The notes below the pieces were generated by a model. That model did not search any database. It was given only the letters and a program-made list of their open reading frames with translations, and was not told where the DNA came from. The position numbers and the translations under genes are program-made. Positions 50,746 to 62,100 of a stretch of 64,000 bases of DNA are shown here, in pieces. The stretch is from NCBI GenBank assembly GCA_022266195.1, contig WHVY01000002.1:7083001-7147000 (forward strand), read 5' to 3'. Positions within the stretch are counted from its first letter, which is position 1. Each line of letters starts with the position of its first letter. The DNA comes from Tetranychus cinnabarinus (Eukaryota; Arthropoda; Arachnida; Trombidiformes; Tetranychidae).

Positions 50746-52304
50746 TACATATAAATATACATTCAATCCCAGGCATTTTCAATTCTTGTCTACCTGAAAC
50801 CACTTCTCACATTTCAAGACTTTTTTTTCGTTGAAAAGTGAAACAAAAGAAAAGCATTAAACTTTCATGAAAAAAAGAATCATTCATTCTTTCATGAATT
50901 TTATTGACATGAAGTGAAAAGAAAACTCCCTGAGAAGCTGAAAATTTATCGAAAAAATTCAAGTCCAAGAAAGCAAATGTGAATAACAAGATTGTCAAAA
51001 GAAAAGTAAAAAAGCAAAATTGAGATAAACGCCAAGAAATTTGAATGGAACAATTTGGTTTGGGAAAAAAGCATTTTCTTCTTCTTCTTGAAACAAGTTG
51101 ATAAATACTCGATAAATTGTCAGTTATCATTTTTTAATGATAAATATATTATTATTTAAATAACTTGTTCAGAAGAAAGGTTTACACTCAAATGTAATAA
51201 ACAAATCAAAGTCAACAAGAAAAGTAAGAAAAAGGATGAACAAAAATGAGGCGAAAAAAAAAGAGTTAGACTTTTAGCTAAACAAATAAGAAACATTTTT
51301 CAATTTTCCCCTGAGAAAAGTAATAACTCGAAAAAAATTTTAATGTTTACCTACTTTTACTTTCACTTTGAAACTGTGTTCGAGTTTATTGAACTGATGT
51401 AATAACGATGATGATTTTGGCACAACAAGCTAATAGATTGGTGAATGGATTGGGTTGAAGGCAGGGAAAACAAATAGAGATGTATCGAGTTCGTGACATT
51501 TTCGAGTCAAAATAGTACAAGAATTTTCTCTCTGAATATTCATGATATTTATCATTTGCAATTTTGACTTGTGATTGACTGTGAACTTTGGTTTAACGCA
51601 AGTCAACCATTGATGGTAAAACAGTGAAAATTTAAAGTCATTATTTTGTTCCAAATGAGAATAAAGTTTGTCAATATTGTGGGTTTTAAGTTGACAATTT
51701 ATTGTCATGAATATTCTTCATGGAAAATAATTCATTTATTTGGAACTTTTTTCTTGGTTCCATTGGACTTTCATTTGTTTCGGTGAAAGAATGGTTATGT
51801 TTGACCGCAAAATTCAATTCAATTCACTTTTGTATCTTTCAAATCGTATTCAGTCTTCATCTTTATATGATATAAAGCTTCATTTTCATCAACTTTATCA
51901 TGAATCTCATTGGAATACAGTTGAATGAAAAAGAAATGCTGAGAGAAAAAAATAGGAAGAAAAAAGAATAGAAAAAAAGGACAAAAAAAAGTAAAAGATA
52001 TTTTTCTTTTGTACACAAAAATCAAGATAAATATTGTTCTGTCCATGGACTCGGTTAGTTATCATTCATGAGACATTCATTCTCTTTCCTTTGCATGACT
52101 TGACTCACAGGGTAACCTCATGATTCTCAACTGATACAGTGAGATAAATAAAGCAAGAAATTATCAAATCTTGAACGTGGTTTGAAATTCAATCACAGTG
52201 TATTATCTTCATCGTCACCTCTTTTCATTCACATCTTCATCTTAACCATTTTCACCAAGAAAAATGTCTCAACAAAACCGAGTTAACCAAGGCTACAAGA
52301 CATG

Positions 52305-52836
52305 CATCTTGCAACCTAACAGAGTCAACCTTATCCGATCAAGTTTAACATATAGTGAGACCTTTTTGCACGAAATTCATTTTTCATTTTCACTTGGATG
52401 GAGCATTCATTTTCATTATTTTCTCAGACATCATCATTTTATATGCATCATAATAGCCATCATGCATTTAATCATGATTATCTTCATGTCTTCACCTTCG
52501 TCTCAATCATCATCGCTATTTAAATCGTTTTAATGACTGGCCGAGAGGCTTGAATACTTCAACCTAAGCAAGTCACTCTTTACCCATCAAGTGAAATAGA
52601 CCAATGGACCCTTTTGTGTGGCATATTTTTCACTTTCAGATCATTCTAAATCATCATGATAGTCAATGATGAAACATCTTTATTTACGCATTCATTTTCA
52701 TCATCATCAGAATTTGTTAGCAGATATTTCTTTGGCACAAGAAACGTCAACATTTCAACCCAACAACTTCACTCTTGCTGCATCAAAATTGATATACAAT
52801 GAGACCTTTTCACGTTGAATGATTTACGCTTTCACT
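52305..52836 (+). repeat. Three degenerate copies of the ~85-bp repeat, locally tandem
   Basis: Copies at about 52305-52393, 52553-52638 and 52750-52836 share the order CAACC-, AGTCA/TTCAC-, CATCAAGT or its variant, ATA-GTGAGACC or AATGGACC, CACGTTGA and TTTTCA. They are 200-250 bp apart, separated by CAT/ATC-rich DNA. A fourth copy lies at 6274-6360. Function unknown; an old tandem or dispersed repeat family is likely. Confidence 0.6.
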
Positions 52837-55207
52837 TCTTGATTGACATTCTCATGCTCATCGTTTCCATGATTGCCTTTTTCACTCTATTTTCCTCATT
52901 CTTTACCAATTTTAAGCTTCTTATTCAATATTGTTTATTGTGAACAACTTATCATTCGTAACCTCAGCCTCATAATCATCATGATAATATCTTATTCTGT
53001 TGCTTGTACACACTTTTTTCCTCTTCTCTTGCTTTACCATTCACATGATTGTGAATCATTTTTTTCTCTCCTCAGAATTATTCTTTCCATTTTACATCCT
53101 TTCCATGTATCATCATTTTCCACTTTTGTTCATTACCTTTTCACCAATTCCAAGCTTGTTTCAATACTACTATCAACTTTTGTAATTGATAATCATTTTC
53201 CACTTTTTATTTTCTCTTCCAAATTCGTTTTTACCTTTTTGCAACTTCATTTTTATTCATCGCCAGTTTACTCTTCGCAGTTGCAAGGCAAATAATGATA
53301 AAGTAAAATATCTTATTTCATCTGTAAAATTCAGGCCAAATGGAATATTAAAATTTTTCTCTCTATCTCCTGCAAACTGAATAACAAATGGTTAAACTAT
53401 GAAACCTTCAACTTGGACACAATCAATTGATTCATCAGAATACTTTATCAACAATTTTCGGTCTCACACAAAAGGAAAACAATTTCACTCTTTATAATCT
53501 CAATTTCAATCCATGAATAAATGAAAATATTATCCATTGAATTATATCATATTTCGCTTCACTTTTGTTTTTTTGCCTCTCTCATCGTCATCATCATCAC
53601 TATCATTCAACTCCATTGAGATATAAAGATGAGGGATGAAAGGTAAAAAAAGGAAGACAAAATGTGTTTAGAAACGAAAATACATGAAGCCAAAAAATGC
53701 ATGAAGTGAGAATAATTCAATTGAGTTGAAAGTAAAAGTTGATTCAATTGAATTGACATTAGACTTTTTGACTTGCAAGTCCATCATTGAGTGATTCAAG
53801 TTGATAAATTTATCATGAAAATGAAGGAGAGGGAGAGAAAAGGAGAAAAGAAAAATGAAGAAAATTTTCTTTGAAACAGAAAAACATTTTGCTAGAAAAG
53901 AAAGCAACAAAAAAAAATGAAAAGCAAAGAAAAATATTGAATCATGATGATTCTGGTGCCATTAATGATGAATAAAGTGAAAGAGTAAAGAGAAAAATAT
54001 TTGTCATTGTTTTCATTTTCCTCTTTATTCACCCATTTCTGCTTTGCAAATGTTCAACTTAAAAACTCAAAGTCAATGGAAGAGCAAAAATTAGAAGGGA
54101 AAAAATGCAAAGAAAAAAAGGTTCGAAAGTGTAATAAAAGTACGAAAAAAATGTTCACATTTGAAGGTTAAGAAAGTTGATGACTAGTGATGATGATATC
54201 AATAGTTGATTTAGCTTTTTTTTGGTGAGTTTAACTTTTTAGTTTGGGTTAAATGAGTGACTTGGTGAAGTTGAATGGGTGACTGAATTGAGTTGATCAA
54301 TTGGAATTGAAGATGAAAGGCAAAACCGGAAGTAGATTGACCATGGAAGTGGAATGGAATGAGATTTTTTTTGGAATAAAGAAGAAAGGGAAAAGACAGA
54401 AAGGCTGAATTGTTGGTATTAGTATCAAGTATTAGCTGGGATTCAAGTGAACTTGAATCAACTGCAATTTAGATTGTATGCAATGTAATAGATTATAACT
54501 GTAATGTTGCAAAAAGTATAAAAGCTGAGGCAAAATGATGATGATAATGATGATGGGCAATGAAGATGATGGCCAAATGAATGAGTGAAAGAAAGGAATG
54601 TAAAGATAGATGATGATGATGAGGATGAGGGACAGAAAGGAAAGTACAGATTAATAGATTGATATCCTTCTGAATAGTCGTAAGTCACGTCCAGTTGTAA
54701 AAATAATATTCTTGAGATGAGAATGGTTCCTTGTTGACCAATCGTTTGTTTGGACGCAAGAAGAGAGTTGAAATTGTGTGTTGTGAATAAGGGTTTATAA
54801 TACCATTTTAATGCCACTTTGTTCAAGTATATTTTTCATTCCTATTATGGACTGGATCATGATTAAGTTAAAGAAAATGGTAAAACTGAAACTCGTAAAG
54901 TTTTGACTTTGTTCAATGTTTACATTCAAAACGAGAAACGGGGGAAAAATTTAGATGAACTGATCAAATTTTTGTCCACTCGTAAAGAAACGATTGATGC
55001 TACATACCTCAGATTTGAACCATTGACTTTGGTAGATTGAAGAACCATAAGTTCGAACGCTCAAGATCATTCAAGGTCACTTTATTATTTGACCTCTAAA
55101 TGATATTTGAATAGGAAAATAGCTGCCTCATGATTTGAAAGACTTACAAAAGGATAACCGTGTTGTTACTTGCAGATTGAAATTATTACTGATGATCCAA
55201 ATTGCCT

Positions 55208-55649
55208 CCCGGGTTACTATTATGACCAGGAAAGAGCCTAAATTTAGCCAACTTACATAATCAAGAGCTTGATAACGTTTTGGCACTGATTTAGCTCAAA
55301 TTTTACCAATTTTTTATTGAATTTATACCAATAATTTATTAGATTAAAAACTTGAAAAATAGGTTATTGGGATTCGAACCCAAACGCTCCGAAGCATCAG
55401 ACCATCCCTTTAACCACTAAGCTAAGCTTTCTTATGTTTAAAAATCAATTTAAAGTAAATGCCAATAAAAAATGGTCATTTAGCTAAAATCTTGTCAAGA
55501 AAATTTACCAAGAATTTTGGTGAACTAACAGCTAGATGCGAGTGAGAAATCAGCGCAACAAGAAATGAACGAGAGTTTTAAAAAAAATTAGCTATTCTCC
55601 CGCTCATTGCCAAGTTTTTGGTAATATTCAGTTAAAAGAGTAACCCGGG
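55208..55649. repeat. 442-bp inverted-repeat unit
   Basis: CCCGGGTTACT at 55208-55218 is mirrored by AGTAACCCGGG at 55639-55649. Weaker inverted similarity continues inward (TTTAGCT, ACCA-TTTTTTATTG). The centre contains the tRNA-like sequence at 55360-55431. No clean target duplication could be seen, so the ends are uncertain. Confidence 0.5.
55360..55431 (-). tRNA. tRNA-like sequence, probable pseudogene or SINE head
   Basis: On the minus strand, TAGCTTAGTGG fits a pol III A box. A perfect T-arm, TTGGG-TTCGAAT-CCCAA (55367-55383), includes the B box GGTTCGAATCC, at tRNA spacing. The acceptor strands do not pair and the D stem is imperfect, so an active tRNA is unlikely. It is better read as a decayed tRNA or the head of a tRNA-derived SINE. 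Confidence 0.5.
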
Positions 55650-55654
55650 CTACA

Positions 55655-55905
55655 AAAGACAGAAACAATTGATGAAACCTGTGTTTCTGTCTATTAGACC
55701 TCAAATCGTAACCAATGTGAAAAAATGGTCCTTTCCAGGTCAGAAACCTAGTCATGGCGTGGCACAAAAAATTTATGGAAATGCAAGAATGCTAATAATG
55801 CGGATGAACGGATCTGCTTTTGGGAAATGCTACCTGAAAAGATTACAGTAAACTAGCAGTCTACAAAAAATTTTGGGATTTGAAGGACAAACAGATTGGT
55901 TGATG
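55655..55905 (+). pseudogene. Decayed mariner-like transposase fragment
   Basis: Across at least two frameshifts and several stops, the translations resemble the middle of a mariner-type transposase: an IDET motif (around 55663), then WSFPGQKPSHGVAQK with GNARMLIM, then FWEMLPEKITV with YKKFWDLKDKQIG. The order IDE(T/K)W, W..PGQ, ..LLP, ..TIN matches the family. No intact frame remains. The call is from recalled family patterns and could be wrong. Confidence 0.4.
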
Positions 55906-58058
55906 CTTGTTATATGTTCATAACTGATGCTGGCCAAAGAATGTGACTGTTTCCATACCGTTCAGTTAATCAATTGGTTTTGAGAGAAATTCGTTTATTT
56001 TCCCAACGGTATAAGTTTTAAAGTTGCAACTGAAACCAGCCAATCTGAAAAAGTTTGCCTTTTCAGAAAATGGACTTCAAATGTTACCAAAAAGACTAAT
56101 AGACTAATTCATCTTTTTTGATTTTGATGCATAAACTATGTGACGATAAACAATTTATTAGTTAATTTTTCATTTAATAATTTTATATTTGGTTTATTTA
56201 ATCTTGTCTTGCGTCTATTGTTTTGACTATTGAATTGACTGAAGGCGATAATAAACTTGGACTTTTCATTTTATTAACATTTCACCTTGCAGTTATTCAA
56301 TTGTTTATTCATTGCAAGTCAATGTTGTCTTTAGTCACAGTATTTGACTTGATGACAAGTTGATGAAATGGTGAGTTGGTGCCATGCTAATATCAAGCAA
56401 AATGTTATGTGCATAATGATAGTCATGTTGATGATAATCATTTTGTAAAGGTGAGCCTGGTGACAAGGTAAAGATGAGAAATGATTGTCTCGTATGTGAC
56501 AAGTAAATGTGATAAGCCAATTACATGTATATCAGGCTAAAAAATGGAGTCAAAGAGAAAGATTAATAAATTAATATTCTCATTGGACATTGAGTTAAAG
56601 TGTCACATTCAGTGAAACTTAATCATTATCATTGTGTGTCTTGACTGGTAACAATGCTGATTTTAATGATTGTCATTTGTGTCTGCATTTAATGGATGCA
56701 AAAGCAGGAGAAGAAGAAAAGTGTTGATGAATATTCTTATTCTCATCACTTTGATTGATCACTGAAGATGATGTTGATAAAGATGATGAACATTGAGAAA
56801 TCTTTTTTTCCCTGCTAAATGCAAAGTTTCAATTTGTAAATACATATTAATATTACAACTACATTTGCATATGTAGCTGCAAATGTTACTAAAGCAATAT
56901 TTACTCCTCAAAATGTATGCGTAAATTGGGTTTGAAATTTTAATGTTTTCCAATTTTTTCTTTCCTTTTCTGTAATCAGACGATTATTTATGTTTGAAAT
57001 TTGATCAAAATTCATTTTTACTTTCAACCTCATTTGCCTTCATGTTTATAGCTTAAACTCAAATTGATTTCAATTAAATGTCTAAATTAAACTGTTAAAT
57101 TGATCATTTTTATACCAATCAAAGAGGCTTGAAATTGCAGGTTGAAATATTGCAGCGCATTTGAGCAAGATTAATGTTGATTACATTCATTGAAAATTAC
57201 AAGTTTAATCATCATTTTCCATTGTTAATGTGATGATAAAATTGATTGTGTAAAGTCATTAATTTGACGGTCAAAGATTGACACTGTTCAAGTTTTAAAA
57301 TGATTACAATGACAAATGTGATTTCAAGTGATTGAGTTTGCATTATTGTGACAGAAACAGCTAAGGTTAGAGTCATTTTTAATCACAATGGATAACCTTT
57401 GACTTCATCTTGACATTGGATTGGTGGAATTTGTATCAACTGTACAAAAATTGATGAAGCTGATTTGATTCTAATAAATATTTAATTCTCATTTCACAAT
57501 TTCTGCAAGTTCATCTGATTATCTCTTCAATGAGACAAAATACAGAACTTTTATGTTGATTTGGATTTGATCTGATAACATTCAACTTGATGAAATATTC
57601 AGCAAAAATTATCTCTTACTAGACTTGCTAAAGGTCAATTTCAAGATTCGATAGCACCAATAGTTTGAAAGTTGTTGATGAGTCGAGTTTGGGAAAAACC
57701 TTTTTTTTCTGCAAGAAAAAAGTATCGATCTTGAAATGTTAATAGAGTTGAATTGATTTGGTGGAAAGTGGAAATCATGAAAAGACGATAAATTGGATTG
57801 AAGGTTGAGGGTTGAGCAGCGATTTTCAGTGATGAAAGAAAAGCTGATAATTTTATTTTTGCTCATGAAAATTAGTTTCTATTCTTTGGGGTCAAACACC
57901 AACAGATAACTTTTTGCCTCAACTCTCATATGGAACCAAATGATTAATGATTCCTTCCAAGGCAACAATGAACCTGATTATGACCATTTTAAACTATCAA
58001 TCATTCACTCCAATTTCAAAGTAACAATGAACAGACCAAAGAGAGGAAGGCAAAGTAG

Positions 58059-58087
58059 AGCAGAGTAGCGCAGTGGAAGCATGCAAG
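58059..58087 (+). other. 5' half-like fragment of initiator tRNA-Met
   Basis: AGCAGAGTAGCGCAGTGGAA followed by GCATGC closely resembles the first 29 or so bases of eukaryotic initiator tRNA-Met (AGCAGAGTGGCGCAGYGGAA, GCGTGC). The similarity ends abruptly before the anticodon arm; the next sequence is an A-rich run. It is a fragment or pol III-derived retro-sequence, not a functional tRNA. Confidence 0.55.
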
Positions 58088-59077
58088 GAACACACAAAAA
58101 AGAGCGAATCAATGGCGAAGTTTCAGTAAAACTTGAAAAATAACTCATGAATTGAAACTAAATCATTTCTTATTCTTCTCATTCAAGTTGCCAACAATAA
58201 ATAATGTTGATCATGTACAAGTTTATTTCATTTTTTGCCTCTTTTTCTTGGCGGAAATAAAACTGAATCTATTGAAAATTAGAGGCCCTCGAAATTGAGG
58301 CCAAAAAAGTAGCAACTTTTTTTTGTTACTTGCCAACCAATTTAATGGTATTCATGATAACAACCCAAATCTGTACAACAGAATTGAGAGAAGAAGAAGA
58401 AAAAAAGTTGAGAGAAAAAAAGTGATTCTTTCTTTTTGCTTTTTCTGTAAGAACAATGAAGATAAAGTAAGAATATTTCATCCGATATTAAGCTCATCAG
58501 TTTCATATCCTGTGACATCTCATGCATCTTTACCATGTTATGAATTATAATTGAACAATCAAATTAAGATTAAATTATTATCATGAAACTTTAGTCTACA
58601 TTAAACGTAAAAAAGGCGAGTAAAGTTTATCTTATTTTTGTTTTGCCTTCTTTGGCCTCATGTTTACCATTCATAATTATCAAACATAATTCACCGCAAA
58701 TTTCATCAAAATTGATCATCTCAAAATAAAGAGTCAAAGTTAATGTAAAAACGTGTTTTGAATGCTAATAATAATGTTGATGGTGATAATAATAACGATC
58801 AACAAAAAATAATAAACTTTTCTTTTCTTATTTTGCATTTTAAAACTCAGTTTAAGATAATGTTTCAGGATAAACTTTGCTCTTGGTTTAATTGGCAGAA
58901 AAATAAATTGTTTCATTTGATTGAATAAATGTTTTCAATTTTTGTTCAATAATTTTAATGATTACTCATTTTACATTTTATTATTGAGTTTACTTTTGTG
59001 TTTTTTTTCAACTGCAACATTGAGTGAATCATTTCTGGAAATCATTTTTTGCTCTCGGAGTGAAACTGGAAAGTGAT

Positions 59078-59140
59078 TGAAGGGAGTTGATGAAGGGAGT
59101 GAATGCTGGGAGTGAATGTTGGGAGTGAATGAAGGGAGTT
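59078..59140 (+). repeat. Small GGGAGTGAATG minisatellite
   Basis: Four to five imperfect units of about 15-17 bp built on GGGAGTGAATG(AA/CT/TT) run in tandem. No coding role is evident. Confidence 0.8.
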
Positions 59141-62100
59141 AAAGGTTATCAAGATTAAAACAATTTGGTTTCGAGTCAGTTTGTTAAAGATAAATAAGAG
59201 ATGGAAAAGGAATCAAAATGAATTGAAGTGAAAGATTAAAAGTGAAATAAACAGGTTAAATGCTTGGTAAAGAAGGTGAAATAAGGTGAAGGCGAAAAAC
59301 TGTTACCAAGGGTTAATTCAGTGATACAATTAGTTTACTGGTCAGTGTTGATATGATTTACAGGTTTATTACAGTTGAATAAATATGAAAAGGGAATCTT
59401 TCTACTTCTGAAAATGAAACAAAAATAGAAGCAAAAATAAAGGGAGAAAAAAAAGAGTTGCTTCCAAATGTGAAGTGTAAAGGTTAAGGAGAAAAGAAAT
59501 AGAAATAAGCTCAAGAAATCTCCTCTTTTTTTCTTCTTCTTCTTGTTCATCTTTTTTCCCTGCTTTTGGCCTCGTTTTTCCTCTTCTTACGCCTTTTATT
59601 TTGTTATTAGAAATGAATAAAGTTTATGAGTTGAGAAAAGTTGTTCAGACGTTAGACCTAAGAAGGAGGTTAGAAGGAAAAGAACTCCCAGTTGAATACG
59701 AGAATTTCATTGTACAGTGAGAAACAATGACATAAGGTAACTGACAGAAGATTACTGTCTAATGACTAAATTAATTAGCTAATCAATTAAACATAATCAT
59801 TTTTTCTCACTGCTCAAGGAGGCAACACTTTTTTTTCATTTTGACTGGGAGTGAATTTGATAACTCAATTCTAGACAGGATTTTTTTTCTCTCTTTCCTT
59901 CTATTTTTACTTGCATTGCTGTAATTTGTAATTTCAATTTTTATTATCATTAGACTGGTTAAGTTCAATAAAACTAATTTTTCCATTCAAACTATTAACT
60001 TGATTGAAACATTTTCAGAGAAAAAGTCGTAAATTTGAAAATGAGTAAATGTTAAAGGATTACCTGAACCTTTTCCAACTTAGTACTTCGTTAGTATTTC
60101 GTTGCAACTGTTGATTTTAAAAATGTTCATTGAAGCATTGACTGAACCTTGGTGAAGTCAAACTGTAACTCTTGACTAATTGTAGCCAATTGGCATGAGT
60201 CACCCTGTAAGATGAAAGATAACTTGTTTCGATTGGATAATCTCTAGAGTTGAATGTTCATGATTTCGTTACCTTGAACATCATGAAATGATGGCAACTA
60301 AATTCATCATTGATGGTGATGAGTTGATGGTAAAGTTGATTTGATCCTAATAAACATTTCATGTTTAAATTGATGAATGATTGGAAACTGGAATGATTGC
60401 CACTTTTAAATTTTCCTATTCAGGTACAATAAGGTGAATCCAGGAATAGATTATTCAAGGTTGCTATCCATTACCGTGATGAAATTTCACCTTTAAACAA
60501 ATTTTGATAATCACTTAACAGTTATCAAGTGATGCCTTCAACTTGGATAGCCTGAAGCAGACTCTTGATGCTGCACAAGGCAACTTGTTAAGTGACAACA
60601 AGAAGGTTCACTCTGCCTTTACCGTTGACTTGCAGTCTATCCATCCTTGAACCATTTGGTAATCATTTGCTCCATTGTATTGATTATTTGATAAATGGCT
60701 TGAAATGGGTCCAGCTTGAAGATTGTGTTACCATGTTGATTTTGAACATTTTTCAACTCTACTGAACTGGCATGTGAAAAAGTTGAGAGGAGAGGAGAAG
60801 AAATTTACTGATTTGTTAATCAAGTGAATAAATGAAAAGTCAATTAAATAATTAAAGGACTTGGCGTTGCCCAGGACTCCATCTAATCGATTACAACTAG
60901 TCAAGTGCATCCATCCTCATTTACTGAGTTATTTCATTTCACTTATCTGAATGGTAAAAGAGTCGCAAAAATTGTTTCTTTTCCATGTTTCAACTGGCAA
61001 AGTAAATTCATTGACATAGCAAATGATAATGATGAGCAGAGGGGTGAAGAGATGAGGAGGGATGATGAAATGATGAGCAATAAGGTTAAAAGAAACAAAA
61101 TTTTATCTACTCCATGAGGCAGATATAATCTGTGGAATCATGCAGAGAATACCTTTTGGCGAAGAAGAAAAAAAAAGATGTCAATGCTTATCCAGTTTTG
61201 AAAATCATCATTCCCTCTTCATCATCATTATCCTCCTTATCAGGCTCATTATCATATTCATCTGCACTCTTCATGGGTAAATAATATTGCCTGCAAGGTA
61301 TGACCTTTCCTACTCCATGGGATCCTGATGAATGCTGGATAAACTTGAATAAGAAACCATGTAAACATAAAGATACAAATAATGTGTAAACAGTTCATCA
61401 GTTGATCGTTCATCTTGTACCTTCTTCTATGCTGATTGTTGTTTCACTTTTCACTCCCAGTTATCATTCCCTGTTTCTAAACATTTCTTGTGTTGCTTCT
61501 TTGCTCTCATGTTCATTTCACGGGTTTCACCATTCAATGGTTCACAGTCATTCACAATCATTCAGAATCATTTACCAAGGCAAACAGAACAAGAGAAAAA
61601 AATGAAGAAGAAGTCGTAAAAAGAACTGTTCAAACCTCCCAGCCTTTTCTCTTTTTTCCTTCCCTGATTGATGTACTCCAACATTGATGACAAACGTACA
61701 AGTTATTAATTTGAACATTTTGTCCATTCCTTACTTTTTGTTTCTCAAGTCAAACACATTTCTCTCTGGACAATTGCAATTCCCTTGGACCATTTGTTTT
61801 TTGCTTCAAGACTGACCAAGATAAATGTTGACTTTTTTTCACTCCCAATGATAAATAATGAAATATGGATACACCTTAGTTCACCTTACTGTTTGTTTTA
61901 AACCATTAAGAGGTTGCGATAAATGGAAACAATTGAATAAACGAAAATTGATTAAACGAAAAAAAGTGATTACATTCAAAATAAAGTCGAGTCAATGGAA
62001 ATGTTCATTTTTTTCGTTCTCTTTTCTCTTCCATTCGGCAAATATTTCATGATAAATGCCTTTTCTGTTTACTTTACAATTCTGAATGAAACAATTAATC

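Noticed and set aside
55360..55431. Functional tRNA gene
   Set aside because: A/B boxes and T-arm are good, but the 5' and 3' acceptor strands do not pair and the D stem is imperfect.
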